NCBI GenBank assembly: GCA_020152595.1
Contig: JAIGNY010003222.1
Location: 363,501-427,500 of the forward strand
Reading direction: 5' to 3'
From: Chiridota heheva
Lineage: Eukaryota > Echinodermata > Holothuroidea > Apodida > Chiridotidae
Length of the DNA stretch: 64,000 nucleotides
In this document: positions 23,501 through 38,500 of the stretch, one piece after another
Layout of the letters: each line of letters opens with the position of its first letter
How positions within the stretch are numbered: position 1 is the stretch's first letter
Made by a program: the position numbers and the translations under genes
Notes under the pieces: model-generated
What the model saw: only the letters and a program-made list of their open reading frames with translations
What the model was told of the DNA's origin: nothing
Database searches by the model: none

Positions 23501-26500
23501 TTTTTCGCAATTGAATGTCACAATTACGTGGGGGAAGCTTGCACTCACACAAGCTGTCATTCCTACAGCTTGTTAGGGTAATTCTTTTGTTCAAGAGAGC
23601 ACATCTTTGCTCCAGTGACCTCATTACTTTGGAGCCGTTACAATGCTGTGTGTTTTGTACAGGAAAGAAAGGTTTGTTTTGTTAGGGTATGTTTTCCTGG
23701 CGGGATCTGCCAGTATGAATAGCAACACTTTCCTGACAAAACTTGCTTTAAATGCTACGGTCCATCTGTAGCAAAGCTGAATTGCATTCCAAAATTCTTG
23801 CATTTGACTTTTAATTGCTCACCATGCTTGGACAGCTACTTCCCTATTCTGTAATTTGACAATAGGAATGTAGCAGTTGTATTTATGCAAATGAGGTTCT
23901 TAGGGTTACCTTAGCCTTAGGTCAGGGATGGTCATTGGATGTTTTGTCTTTTCGAAAAAAACACCTCTGCTCAGTGGTGGGCCTATATTGTAAAGGTTCT
24001 GAAGAATTCTGTTTGTCAGCATTTTGTGCTGACACATTTGTGGGACAGGCTAAAGTGACAGGATTGACTTAAGGAGTATGATATTGAAGTGTTCATTACA
24101 GGAGAAACATTTTACTTGTGGAACCAGGAATTTGATACTGACCTTCGTGGTCTTGTTTCCTGGTACTTTTGACGTATTGGGTACCGTCTTGTACACACGG
24201 GTTAAAGGCTTTGGGATTCCATTTTGAAGATTTTGTCTTCTTGTACAGGACTGTCCCAGGGGTTAACAGGGGCATTAAAGCAATAGCAGTGAGGTCACCA
24301 ACACTAAGAAATACAATTTTGCGCTATTTGGTATTGGTGAAGAAGGTGTGGTCCAAAATTGACCCAGGTTATGACGTAGCTGAAACCCAAGCTGCCTTGC
24401 ATGAATTAATCAGAGAGAAATGTAAGCAAGAAGTATTTTTCGCACCAAAATCTGGATACAACTCTTATGTAAATTAGCGCCCACAGGATCAACAGAGTGA
24501 TAGCAAATGTGACCTCATCAAAGGATGTATTCAAGTATCTGTTTAGCGACGCAGTAGTAGGGAAAGTAGATCGCAAACAAAGGAACACTGAATTCTCTGA
24601 AAGCTGAGAATGCATATAGGTTCCGCGAATTTGCGTCTTCTTTATTTTTATTTAAATGTGTTTGTATCTTTTATCAAGAAGAAGCCACATACACAATATA
24701 ATTTTCCATTCACAAACCTTGGCCTATGTATCACTTTTCCACTGTTTCATAACGTGTCTGATCCAAAACGGGGTGCCAGAGGGGATAGAATGTCGGGTGC
24801 ATTGCCAGCCTTTTGTACCCTCTAATGCAGAGAGTGCTAGGTGCATTACCAGCCTGTCCTACCCTCTAATGCAGGGTCAGGTGCATTACCAGCCTGTCCT
24901 ACCCTCTAATGCAGAGTGCTAGAGGCATTACCAGCCTGTCCTACCCTTTAATGTAGAGTGCTAGGTGCATTACCAGCCTGTCCTACCCTCTAATGTAGAG
25001 TGCTAGGTGCATTGCCAGCCTTTTGTACCCTCTAATGTAGAGTGCAAGGTGCATTACCAGCCTGTCCTATCCTCAAATATAGAGTGCTAGGTGCATAACC
25101 AGCCTGTCCTACCCTCTAATGCAGAGTGCAAGGTGCATTACCAGCCTGTCCTACCCTTTAATGTAGAGTGCTAGGTGCATTTTCAGCCTTTTGTACCCTC
25201 TAATGTAGAGTGCAAGGTGCATTACCAGCCTGTCCTATCCTCAAATATAGAGTGCTAGGTGCATAACCAGCCTGTCCTACCCTCTAATGCAGAGTGCTAG
25301 GTGCATTACCAGCCTGTCCTACCCTCTAATGCAGAGTGTCAGGTGCATTACCAGCCTGTCCTACCCTCTAATGTAGAGTGCTAGGTGCATTACCAGCCTG
25401 TCCTACCCTCTAATGCAGAGTGTCAGGTGCATTACCAGCCTGTCCTACCCTCTAATGCAGAGTGTCAGGTGCATTACCAGCCTGTCCTACCCTCGAATGT
25501 AGGGTGCTAGGAACATTACCAGCCTGTCCTACCCTCAAATGCAGAGTGCTAGGTGCATTACCAGCCTGTCCTACCCTCAAATATAGAGTGCTAGGTGCAT
25601 AACCAGCCTGTCCTACCCTCTAATGTAGAGTGTCAGGTGCATTACCAGCCTGTCCTACACTCAAATGCAGAGTGCTAGGTGCATTACCAGCCTTTTGTAC
25701 CCTCTAATGTAGAGTGCAAGGTGCATTACCAGCCTGTCCTATCCTCTAATGCAGAGTGTCAGGTGCATTACCAGCCTGTCCTACCCTCTAATGCAGAGTG
25801 TCAGGTGCATTACCAGCTTGTCCTACCCTCTAATGCAGATTCAGGTGCATTACCAGCGTGTCCTACCCTCTGATGCAGTGTCAGGTGCAATACCAGCCTG
25901 TCCTACCCTCTAATGCAGAGTGTCAGGTGCATTACCAGCCTGTTCTACCCACTAATGAAGCCACTAGAAGGGACAATGTCCTATGCTGGAGAAGCCTCTA
26001 CTAAAAGAATAGAGTTAGGAGAAGGTGGAAAGTGTTTGGAAAGGTTTGGTGTTTATGCAAGTGTGGTGTCCACACCCTTTAGCTGGCACCTCTAGATTCA
26101 CCTAGAATCACATGGTAGTCTGATTAATACCTGGAAACACTTACATGCACCCCACTTTAATCCATCCATGGCTATACCCCTCACATGTGCTTCTATTTCA
26201 GCCATATCTACAAGAACAAGAAACACAAGCAATAATGTATTGCAACACATGTCAAAGTTTGGATAACATGATGTCAAAGTTTGGATAACATGTTGTCAAA
26301 GTTTGGATAACATGCTGTCAAAGTTTGGATAACATGTTGTCAAAGTTTGGATAACATGTTGTCAAAGTTTGGATAACATGTTGTCAAAGTTTGGATAACA
26401 TGTTGTCAAAGTTTGGATAACATGTTGTTAAAGTTTGGATAACATGTTGTCAAAGTTTGGATAACATGTTTTTAAAGTTTGGATAACATGTTGTCAAAGT

Positions 26501-29500
26501 TTGGATAACATGTTGTCAAAGTTTGGATAACATGTTGTCAAAGTTTGGATAACATGTTGTCAAAGTTTGGATAACATGTTGTCAAAGTTTGGATAACATG
26601 TTGTCAAAGTTTGGATAACATGTTGTCAAAGTTTGGATAACATGTTGTCAAAGTTTGGATAACATGTTGTCAAAGTTTGGATAACACATCGACTATCAAC
26701 ACAACATATAGACAAGGTGTAGTTTAGGACTAAGTAATGATTGTGAGGTATTTATAGGGTAAATTTTGTCTGTAAATCATCAATATTGTTTGTCCTGACT
26801 AGAATAAAGAAAATTCCAAAATATTTCCATATTGCAGGAGAATAATGCAAACTTTCAGCTGCTGGTGTGTCATATGGGACATCTGCCCATAATCAATTGA
26901 TTGATTAACATATATAATTGATTGATTAACATATATAATTGATTAATTAACATATTTTGATGACACTTTTGTATTTGGTGAATTAATCTAATTTATTTAT
27001 GTGAATCGTATATACTACTATACAAATGACTCCTTACACTAATTAGCATGACAAAGGACATTCTGTAAAACCAGACCTAAATGAAAGTCATGGCAGGTTG
27101 TTACAAATTCAAAACATAAAAAATCATGTTTTTGCTTGAAAAACTGTCAAAAGTTCCATGTTTATTAAAGTACCATCACCAAACACTTCTTGCATCATTA
27201 ATTTGATATATTTCTGGCCTCAAATCAACCAAAATTTGACCACCAAGGGCGCTTTAAAATTTGAGCCGGAAGGACCCATTTTCATGGAATCACCAATTAA
27301 CATGCTAGCAATATTCCAGCCTTATCGGTCTTAGTTGAACCAATACAATATAGTCCTGATAGCTTGACAAACATTCACCATTAACGGATTACTTTAGTGG
27401 TCAGGTTAGTCAATCTTATATGACGAGGACTTCAAAAGAACAAAATGGTGAAGAAACTACTTCAATATCCTATCCCATTAATAAGATATCCAAGTTTAAA
27501 GCTCTGCCTTATCTATGGGAAACCACTGGTGTACTAAGTCTACTATGAAAGGTTGGTGCACTCTTCCTCACATTCTTAACAATTGTTAATGTATTTTAAA
27601 TTAAATTGTTTCAACTTTTTAACTATTTGAATTATTTTGCCTCAAACTTTCATCAGGTGGTCAATTATCATTACCTATACAAGATTCTGTTTTACTACTT
27701 TCCTGACATATCCAATGATTTTCAAGCCACAAAATCGCAGGACAAAATATAATAAAATACATTAAGACTGAGGAATCTGAGGCTGTGACATCACAACAAG
27801 TCTGATTTCAGTCATTTCTAAACAAACGATAACAAGCTTTACTCTTAAATATCTCCTTAATGGAATAAGATTTTTTAATACTTTCCCTACCATTTTGCTA
27901 ATGCATCGATCTGACACTACAGAAATTATAGCGTGCAAGGCTTGGAAGGGGCCCCAATTCAACTTTCCTAATACTACTGTCCATCTATTTGAGCCAACAC
28001 ACTACTGCATTTCTATAGATATAACAAATTTAAACACTTACCAGTTTCGTCACTGTACTGTTAGAAAGATAAGAATAGAAGAACAAATAAGTCTGGCAGG
28101 ATTTACTGTAAAAGGTGTTAAATACTGTAACACCCTTTAGGACAATAGTTCAACAGGCGAGATTTTCATATAAAAAACATCATAATTTATAAAAGGATTT
28201 TAAGTTGGTTTTATGCAATGCTTTCCAGTGCATGATGAACACAGTAAAGGACACATCCATCCTTCGTTCTCTCTTCTATCAAAGCAACTTTTGCATGCTA
28301 GTTTAGTTTACACTTTTAAGCACATGCCACACGTGTGGATTCAAGGAATTTTGGCAGGAGGGGACGGAGGATGAAGACCAGGGTAATATTCTGCTCTTTT
28401 TGAGAAGTGGTCAGAGAACTAGGCAGGGGATGAATCTTCTACCATCGGGACCGAAGGCCTTTACGTCCCCTCCGACCATTGGCCACTTTTGCCCCAAAGG
28501 TTGGGTGGAGGAGAAGGTGTGATGTAGAAGACAAACCTCTGTGATTGATTTCAGCATATCGTTCTGCATATCTGTGGAAAAATTGCTGGTTAAATTCTCT
28601 AGGTCGGACATCCGAGAATGTTGTGGTGCACGGTGACGAAACAATTCTTTTTTGACAATCTCAAACTTCAGTCAAAGGATAAACAAACAGTCAGTTACCA
28701 TTGCAGTCAATTGAAAAAAAAACTATTTTTTGTCATCTTAAACAAATACTGGACAGAATTTATTTTTCTTCAAATATGATGTGTTTTAGATTAATAGTTT
28801 CCTACATATATGAGTACCATTAATAATCGCTCACTGGCTGAGGCGACACAAAGTATTCATAAAACATATCCCATTGACTGTGATAATAAAGTTTCCCCTC
28901 CAACTTGGCAAAACCGTACAGAGCCCATACATGGTTTACGTTGACCCCGACCATGAGAATAGCTGTTGGGACTCGAACCTGGGACCTTCAGCATCTCAGT
29001 TGTACTCTCAGCCCCAAGAGCCACCTGATGCTCTACATTTAGCGTTCTGAATTAATTTTATCCCCAAGGGCCATCATTTCACAACAGCCTCAGGCCGTGG
29101 GCCAATCGCATGACAAAACCAGTCACATGACAAACAGAATATGTCAAAACAATCCCTGATTACAAACAAGCTGAGAGCTCGCGCAATAAGGACGTATACC
29201 AGATGCAGGCAGTTCTCTTATCAGCCTTCCTTTGACAAGCTGCAAGTCTGCCCATTTATTATAACAGAACTAAAGATAACATTTTGCTTGATAAGCCGCG
29301 ATGTTAGTTAGAGTGTGCAGATCTCCCTAGGTAAAACCCAAAATAAACAAGTATTTTGGGATTTTTACTGATCTCATTCAGATTCTTTTCCCGCTATGAC
29401 TTTTGTTCACAGGCCAAAGTGGATTGTCTGGTGGGCCAGATTTGGTCCGAGGCCACCTATTAAAAATCGCTGCTCTACATCTTATGTTGATTTTGCCCAA

Positions 29501-32500
29501 ATATACCAACCATGACCATGTGTGATGGCTGAGAGAGGCAGCACATTCCCTCAACTTTCATCTCACAAAGCCCTTAATACTGAAGTACATTAACTTACAC
29601 TTATGTAAAGCATGGATGCAATTACATATTGCTAAGATTAAGTGAGCAATTTTCCAACACAGTAAATATTTGCTTGTCTTTATTCACTAATCTAAGTATG
29701 TTAAATTCTGATACTTACTGGCTTGACATCAAAAATGACATTTGATTTTGCTATAACTGCCGGTTCTGTGAAAACAAATAAAACAGAAAAACTGATGGAA
29801 GGCTTGGCTTCTTGTATCTAAAAACAAAGTGTTGCCATGGGAGTCTGCATGTCACAAACATGCTATCCATGTTACTTCCCCTAAAGCCAATACTTCCGCC
29901 CCTCCCTAAAACCCTTTCATCCCCAAACCTACAAACCAACACAACTTTGTCCTTAGTCTTCCATTCCTACTGCATTATACCATCATACATCAAAAAAGTA
30001 CATCTCAGGCTTTACCATAACATGCTGTTTCCCTAGTCTATCACACACATAACATTCACTACACACACATAACATACCACTACATGCACGAAACATACCA
30101 CTACATCATGTAACACATCAGTAGACACATGTAACGTACTACTACATACATGTAACGTACTACTACATACATGTAACGTACCAGTACATACATGTAATGT
30201 ACTACTACATACATGTAATATACCAGTACATGCATGTAATATATCAGTACACGCATGTAAAATACCAGTACACACATTTCCTGATACTTCCAAACAAGAC
30301 CACAAAAGTAAAGAAAGTCATAACCATTGCTACCTTAAGTTGTGTTTTGCATCACATATCATCCATTCCATCCTTCAATTCATCCCCTCCCCATGCTCTG
30401 TTATCTTCCTCTTTATCTCTCCCTGTCCCTCCCCTCACTAATTCCATCTTCCTAATCTTTTGCATTCATGCCATCTATACCCCACTTTCTCCTCTACACA
30501 ATCCTTCCCTCTCATTGTCCCTTACCCACAATGCTATACTATCCTTCCTCACATATGCCATCAAATACTCCCTGTCTACATCCTCATGAAATCCTTATTT
30601 ATTGTAATTTTATGCTATCCATGAATAAAGCTGTCAACAGTTGTTATCAATCATTGTATTCAACTCGGGACAAGAATGACTGCACCCATCATTCACACGA
30701 TGGTCTGCCATCTATAAGGATATTTCAGCTGACGTTATGAGGTCACATGACTTTGTTTACATCACCATTTTGTAGGACAGACTGACATCTGCTGTACACT
30801 TACATACGTTTGCACGTTGTTATATAAGATTAATTTTGTAAGTAGTGTGCCAGAATCTTGCTGTACTGTTGGTTGCACTAACTAATAGACGTGTTTAGAA
30901 TCCACTGATTAAGATTACTTGAAGTACTTGGAGGATATTTTTTCTTTGAAACAACATTTTATATCAAACAATTAATTCATCTGGCCAGTTCATTTTAACC
31001 AGCGCGTGTTTGTATGCCCAGCACATGTTTTACATGCCCAGCATGTGTTTTCATCACCAGCGCACGCTAGCACGTAATTTAGATTAAGTCTGTCTGTTTT
31101 ACGTGTGATGTGACAGAGCTGTGTGAAGATCAGACGTGTGAAATACTCAACACGCAAAGTTCTGCCCTGCAAAATGACTGTCAGTTGAGTTAGTCACAAT
31201 CTCTCTATACCCATAGCAAGAAGACCTGGAAAAAATCCATGGTTCTGGTAGTTATAACCATGAGAAAAACGTGAATTTGTGAAAAGAAATTTGTTGTGTG
31301 ATTTAAAACGTAAACAACAGAATATGTGGTAAGAAGTTTGAGTTTCAGCCAATATTTTGGGTTCATTGGTTTAGAACGTTCCCCCCCTCCCACACATAAT
31401 TGTGAGATTGACTAAAACATTAAATAACAAAAGGGGGAATGTGTGGTGAAGTGTGAGCATATAAAGATGTATTTACTACATTAATATTATTTCTATCACA
31501 ATTTTTAGTGTGAAGATTTTTGACACTTTTATTCAGAACCGTAGGATTTTTTAAAATTAATTCAAACTCTTTGGAGTATGGGTAACCTCTCATGTCAATA
31601 TTTGCATCACACAAGAGAAAGTTTATTGGTGAGGCTTGACGGCACCATGACAGCAACAAACAAATTGTGCCTGAGAGATTAGCTTATATCAGACGCAGGA
31701 AAAAGTTCAGAGGAAGAATGAAAGGCTGAGAGCCAATAGACATGGAGCTAGGATCATAAGAGGAAGTGCCAATGGTGTATAAAGTAAATGGAGGCAGGGG
31801 GTGCAAGAGGAAGATTAAATAGAGGGAGGTATGATGAAAAAAGGAGATCATTTTATCCAGGGAAGTTTTCTGGAAGAGTTGGAAAATGGAGTTGTGAGGA
31901 GTGAAGGAAGCTCTGGAGAGGTTGTACAGGGGCAGTCAATGAGGACATGATAAACACTGAAGGGGCAATGACAATTATTGTAGAGGGGTGGGAGGAGCCG
32001 CTAAAGAGGTGGGTGTGGCCTATCCTAAGGCGGGTAATGTGAACGTTGTCTTTACGAGAGAGATTGTGGAAACATTCAAAAGGTTGCATTGATTCTCAAG
32101 ATGACATGCGCAAATCAACCTAAGTGAGGCAGAGGAAAACGAGGCAACTTACTCTTTGATTTCTTTTCTGCGTATGCTGCCAAACGCTTTTGTCTTAACT
32201 CGTCAACAGCCTTATCTACCTGTAAACAAATGAAAAGCGATCTTTTAAACCACTGGTACAGAGAGCAAGTGAACAAGTGTCATGTGATATCAGTCTTTAA
32301 AAGTCTGTTTTACTCCATTTTAACTTTGTCCAAAAACAATTGTTACGAGATTTCAAATGTTCCCAGAAATACATGTAACTCAATATCTCAGTAAAATATT
32401 GTCATTAGTCATAAGTTAAAGGATTAGTTTATCTTATATGAAATACTTCAATAAACAAAATGGTGCAGAAAGCATTACAAAATCTTATTCATTAAAGGAT

Positions 32501-35500
32501 TAGTTCAGTGGTAAGAAGATATTCAAGTTTATAGAAACTGCACTCAAAAATCTTATCTACAGGATTAGTTTAGTGGAATGACTATCTTATAGTAAGTCTA
32601 CAAAATGGTGAAAAGTTATTCGATTAATTCAGTTTATCTCATTATGAAAAAGGTAATAGAAACAAAATTTTAAAGAAAGTTTATTTAATTGTTTCACTGT
32701 GTCGGAATATTTAAGTCTACTATAAGTTTTTTCCTCACTCAAACAATTTTTCAGATGGTATTTTATTATAAATGCCTATTTAAATAATTTTTCCTAGATT
32801 CAGTTTATACTTTCCTGACATATCCCATTGCTTTAAGCCACAAAATCACACAACAAAATATGATAGAATACATAAAGACTTTGAGGAATCTAAGGTTATG
32901 ACATCACAATTAATCTGAAATCAGTTGTTTCTACACAAATGATACAAAAGTTTAAACTGATATTATCTCCTTAACGGAAAAGATTTTTGAATGCTTTCTT
33001 CACTATTTTGTTTCACCCGAAGTCCTCTTTTATATAATATAGTCTTGCTTGACCACTGAACAAATCCGTTAAAACTTATCAAGAAATATCAAGAGCACGT
33101 CAATAATCTCAAAATAAAGTAATGGAAATATTCCATTAAATCTTATATTGAGATTCTTCCTGAACAACCAAATACTGTACTGCTCCCACCAACACAGATA
33201 TAACCCATATCTTGCAAAAAGTGTTTTCTGTTTGAAAGGCCAGCAAAATACCAACCAAACTATTAGTGTTCATGACGTGAATGAATCTTAGAAACTTACT
33301 TCCTCATCAGATGCAAACATATCGTCATCATCATCATCATCATCACTGTCTTCGTCCTAAATGGAAAAAAAGTCAAATAACACAAGTTTTCCTCCAATAT
33401 TACACAAGTTCTCCTCCAATATTACACAAGTTTTCCTCCAATATTACACAAGTTTTCCTCCAATATTACACAAGTTTTCCTCCAATTTACAAACCTTTTC
33501 AAACAGATTTAGCCAAATGTGATCACTCCAAAACTTTGACCAATCAACTAATGGGGGAATTTTCCCTTTGTCACCTAACTAATCAGCTGCATTTACTAAA
33601 GAAAAGTTGCAAGCAACAATGTGTGTGTGTCTTGCCTTCAAGCTTAATGCACGTATGATAAGGGTTTGAAACAATTTCTTCATATCATGGTCCTATACTG
33701 TGTGTGAATTGTGCAGACAGCCAAGAATCCCCCACTAATTTGATTGGTCGAAACATTCCCCAGTGTAGGATTGGTCCATTATGGACAAGTGAATTTTGAT
33801 CATATGACATTATTTAATTTAATTTGACAGGAAATACTGATTCAGATTTAAAAATATCTGAAAAGGTCTATTGATTTGAGATTACTGAGGAATTCCTACA
33901 AATAAGGCATTCATTCACTTGAGGACATGACAAACAGGTTGGACATGTGAGCAAAACAGCTGCTGAAAAGTGACCGTAATTATTATTCTTATCTTCAATT
34001 TTTTTTTCTTATCTTCAAATTAAACATACTTTTAAATATCTATGAAAAAAAGTATAGTATCTCTACTTCCATTTCTTGAATTAATAGAAAACCAGCTCAA
34101 ACAAGGTATTCTGAATAAATTGGTGTTGCCCTACAAATGCTCTTTAAATAACTTGTGGATCCTGGTTGAAAGAAATATGAATTACACAACTCACATGATA
34201 AAACTAATTATTCAAAATCTACATAATGGGCTAGTGAGCATATCCACAATGCATACGGACACACAGATCATGATGCAAGATCTTCACATCAGTGACCAAG
34301 GTATACTAGTAAGGCTAGCCTAGCCTCTGTTTCGCCATCATAAACAGGTCTCTGTCATAAATGGGTCCACGTCATAAATGGATCCCCATCATATGGGTCC
34401 CAGTCATAAATGGGTCCCTGTCATTAATGGGTACCATCATCAATGGATCTCATTATATGGGTCTGTCATAAATGGGCCCATCATAAATGGGTCCCTGTCA
34501 TAAATGGATCCCTATTATATGGGTCCCAGTCATAAATGGGTCCCTGTCATAAATGGCCCGTCATAAATGGATCCCTATCATATGGGTCCAGTAATAAATA
34601 AGCCCCTGTCCTAAATGGGTCTCCCTCATAAATGGATCCCCATCATATGGGTCCCAGTCATAAATGAGCCTTTCATAAATGGGTCCTCATCATAAATGGA
34701 TCCCCATCATGGGTCCCAGTCATAAATGTACCCTGTCGTAAATTGGTCCCCATCATAAATGGATCCCCATCATAAATGGGCCCGTCATAAATGGGTCAAC
34801 CTCATAAATGGATCCCCATCATATGGGTCTGTCATAAAAGGGCCCGTCATATATGGGCCCATCAGAAATAGATCCCCCTCATAAATGGATCCCCATCATA
34901 TGGGTTCCAGTCATAAATGGGCCTGTCATAAATGGGTCCCCCTCATAAATGGATCCCCATCATATGAGTCCCAGTCATATATGAGTCCCAGTCATAAATG
35001 GGTCCCAGTCATAAATGGGTCTGTCATAAATGGGTCTGTCATAAATGGGTCCCAGCCATAAATGAGTCTCAGTCATAAATGGATCATAATCATATGGGTC
35101 CCCATCATAAATGGATCCCCATCGTATGGGTGCCTGTCATAAATGGGTCCCCATTAGAAATGGATCCCCATCATATGGGTCCCAGTCATAAATGAGTCCC
35201 GTCATAAATGGATCCCCATCATATGGGTCCCGGTCATAAATGGGCGCTGTCATAAATATGTCCCAGTCATAAATAGGCGCCTGTCATAAATGAATTCTGG
35301 TCAAAATGGGTCCCCTAATCTTGAAGAATTTCTTGTACTTACAGCTGATGCAGGTTTTGCAGGCTGAGTGTCAGCTGGAACAGAACTGGATGAAGAGTTC
35401 TCAAGAGCACTGATTCTTGCAATAAGCTTAGCAACTTGGGTCTGGAGATCATCGGTGACTAAGATGAAAAGAAAAATGCTTAAAGCATTTCATTTATTTT

Positions 35501-38500
35501 TTTGCTTCATAACAACATTCAAACAATAATAATAATCACATACAGTACATACAACAAAACTACAAAGAGTTGCAAAAGGAAGTGCTCTAAAAAACCTCTA
35601 TGGCTTAACGAGCAGAGCACTCCCTAATTAATATCGAATAACAGGACTTAATGTATATAGTATATACATACATAAATGAAGGCCTCTAGTTTTGCTTTTT
35701 CAGATGGGTGCTCCACCCTGCCCCTCATTGCCTCCACCCTGCCCCTCATTGCCTCCACCCTGCCCTCATTGACTCCACCCTGCCTCTCATTGACTCCACC
35801 CTGCCTCTCATTGCCTCCACCCTGCCCCTCATTGCCTCCACCTCATTGCCTCCACCCTGCCCCTCATTGCCTCCACCTCATTGCCTCCTCCCTGCCCCTC
35901 ATTGCCTCCACCCTGCCCCTCATTGCCTCCACCCTGCCCCCACTGCCTCCACCCTGCCCCTCATTGCCTCCACCCTGCCCCTCATTGACTCCACCCTGCC
36001 TCTCATTGCCTCCACCCTGCCCCTCATTGCCTCCACCTCATTGCCTCCACCCCTGCCCCCATTGCCCCCACCCTGCCCCTCATTGCCTCCACCCTGCCCT
36101 TCATTGCCTCCACCCTGCCCCTCATTGCCTCCACCCTGCCCTTCATTGCCTCCACCCTGCCCCTCATTGCCTCCACCTCATTGCCTCCACCTCATTGCCT
36201 CCACCCTGTCCCCACTGCCTCCACCCTGCCCCTCATTGCCTCCACCCTGCCCCTCATTGCCTCCACCCTGCCTCTCATTGCCTCCACCCTGCCCCTCATT
36301 GCCTCCACCTCATTGCCTCCACCCTGCCCCTCATTGCCTCCACCCTGCCCCCCATTGCCCCCACCCTGCCCCTCATTGCCTCCACCCTGCCCTTCATTGC
36401 CTCCACCCTGCCCCTCATTGCCTCCACCCTGCCCCTCATTGCCTCCACTCTGCCCCCATTGCCTCCACCCTGCCCCTCATTGCCTCTACCCTGCCCCTCA
36501 TTGCCTCCACCCTGCGCCTCATTGCCTCCATCCTGCCCCTCATTGCCTCCACCGTGCCCCTCATTGCCTCAACCCTGCCCCTCATTGCCTCTACCCTGCC
36601 CCTCGTTGCCTTCACCCTGTCCCTTTTCACTAAGCAGTCTACAGTTTGTTCACAAAAACATACTTTTGAGAAGTATTTGCCTTCTATTCATGCTAATTAG
36701 TCCTCCAATATAAAAAGAAAATGCAGGAACACTACTTGTATTAAAAACTCACTTATTTACATTTATTTCAAGTGTCCTCAAAGTGCCCTTGATGCCTTAT
36801 AAATGTCCCTGTTGGTCAGTGACACTCTGCCCCTATCTAGACCAAGCTTGGGGTTTGTCATGTTTAAGGCATGCAGTTGGAAATACCCTGAGGTTACATA
36901 AGCAAACATGACAAGTGTGATTAAGTAGATGAATATATTGATAAGATTTGGTTAAGAATCACATTTGCTCTCCTTTGATGTATGGTGGCACAGGACTATT
37001 GATTTAAATAGAGGTGTACCAAAAACTGCAGTAGCCTCCATCATAACACCTTTACAGTGAAGACCCAAAACATCAATATACCTTTGAAGTATCATAGCAC
37101 TCAATAACACAGTTACTTATACAAATTGCATATCAATCAAACAGCCTATGAATTCAGTCTAGCCAAAAAAGCCGACATTGTAACCCTTGTCGTACCAATC
37201 CCAGAAAGCGAGCCTGCACATCACTCAGTTTTATTTCAACATTGCAACCCTTGTCGGGCAAATTCCAGATAGGGGCCTGCACATCACTCAATTTCAGTCC
37301 AAGATTGTAACCTTTATTCACATAAACTCAGAAAAAGGGCCCCCCCATCACTCAATTTCAGTCCAAAATTGTAACCTTTATTCACATAATCTCAAAAAAA
37401 GGGCCCGCACATCACTCAATTTCAATCCAAGATTGTAACCTTTATTCACATAATCTCAGAAAAAGGCCCCATCACTCAATTTCAGTCCAAGATTGTAACC
37501 TTTATTCACATAATCTCAGAAAAAGGGCCCGCACATCACTTAATTTCAGTCCAAGAACGTAACCCTTATCCACCCAATCCCAGAAGGGGCCCGCACATCA
37601 CTTAATTTCAGTCCAAGAACGTAACCCTTATCCACCTAATCCCAGAAAAGGGGCCCGCACATCACTTAATTTCAGTCCAAGAACGTAACCCTTATCCGCC
37701 TAATCCCAGAAAAGGGGCCCGCACATCACTCAATTTTAGTCCTGTAATCCTTGTCGAGCGAATCCCAGAAAGGGGGCCCGCACATCACTCAATTTCAGTC
37801 CTGTAATCCTTGTCGAGCGAATCCCAGAAAGGGGGCCTGTACATCACTCAATTTCAGTCCAACAATGTTACCCTTGCCGCACCAATCCCAAAAAGGGAAC
37901 TTGCACTCAATCACGGTCCAACGTTGAAACACTTGTCGAACTGTTCACAGAAAGAGTGGTCTGCACAGTACTCAATTTTCAGTCCAACATGAAACACTTG
38001 TCGAATTAATCACAGAAAGGGGGCCTGCACATCACTTTATTTCATTCCAAAACCATTTGAACCTTCACTACATACAGTTACACTGACGGGGAAAGAACTA
38101 CAATGCTCACAATGACTTCACCTCCCTTAATTCATTCCTAATCAGGCTTGGAAAAATACAAAAAAAGTCACTTGCCAGGCTCTTATACAGCTTGGTGAGT
38201 AAATTTGATGAAACCAGTATTTCCACTCCCCAAGTATTTTTAAGTACTCGCCAACACTGACAATTTTCGCACAACTAGCATGCCTCTGTATTGCCCTTCT
38301 ACAGCAGAAAGTTTACACTGTCGAGGCTCCGGCCCAAATATATACACATACTGTGTGCATATCTGTACTGAATGTTGTACAAACTGGGCCGATATCAGCT
38401 GCAGCTTAGTGAATTTGTTGCTGGAATAGTAATTTGTTGCTGGAATAGTTTTGACAGTATTCAATGGCTAAGGAAGGACTCTGAAGTTCCACCCACTTAA

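Noticed and set aside
24169..24477. 102-codon open frame in an eef1d intron
   Set aside because: No recognisable domain, no splice sites or start context, and it lies antisense within the intron of another gene.
28516..28550. 35-nt segment between CCACAG and GTTTGT considered as an eef1d exon
   Set aside because: In the required phase 0 it meets a stop; the D-M-Q-N-D reading needs an upstream phase that is not available.
28411..28644. 77-codon minus-strand frame as an extra eef1d exon
   Set aside because: It fits neither the phase nor the sequence needed between exons 7 and 9. The microexon at 28042-28057 and exon 9 at 26145 give a complete, collinear product.
28955..29045. A functional tRNA gene
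   Set aside because: A and B boxes are present, but I could not fold an acceptor stem or a full cloverleaf; a SINE head fits better.
35676..36713. Pro/Ser/Cys-rich open frames of 330-345 codons
   Set aside because: Generated by the 21-bp VNTR in three frames; no start or splice context.
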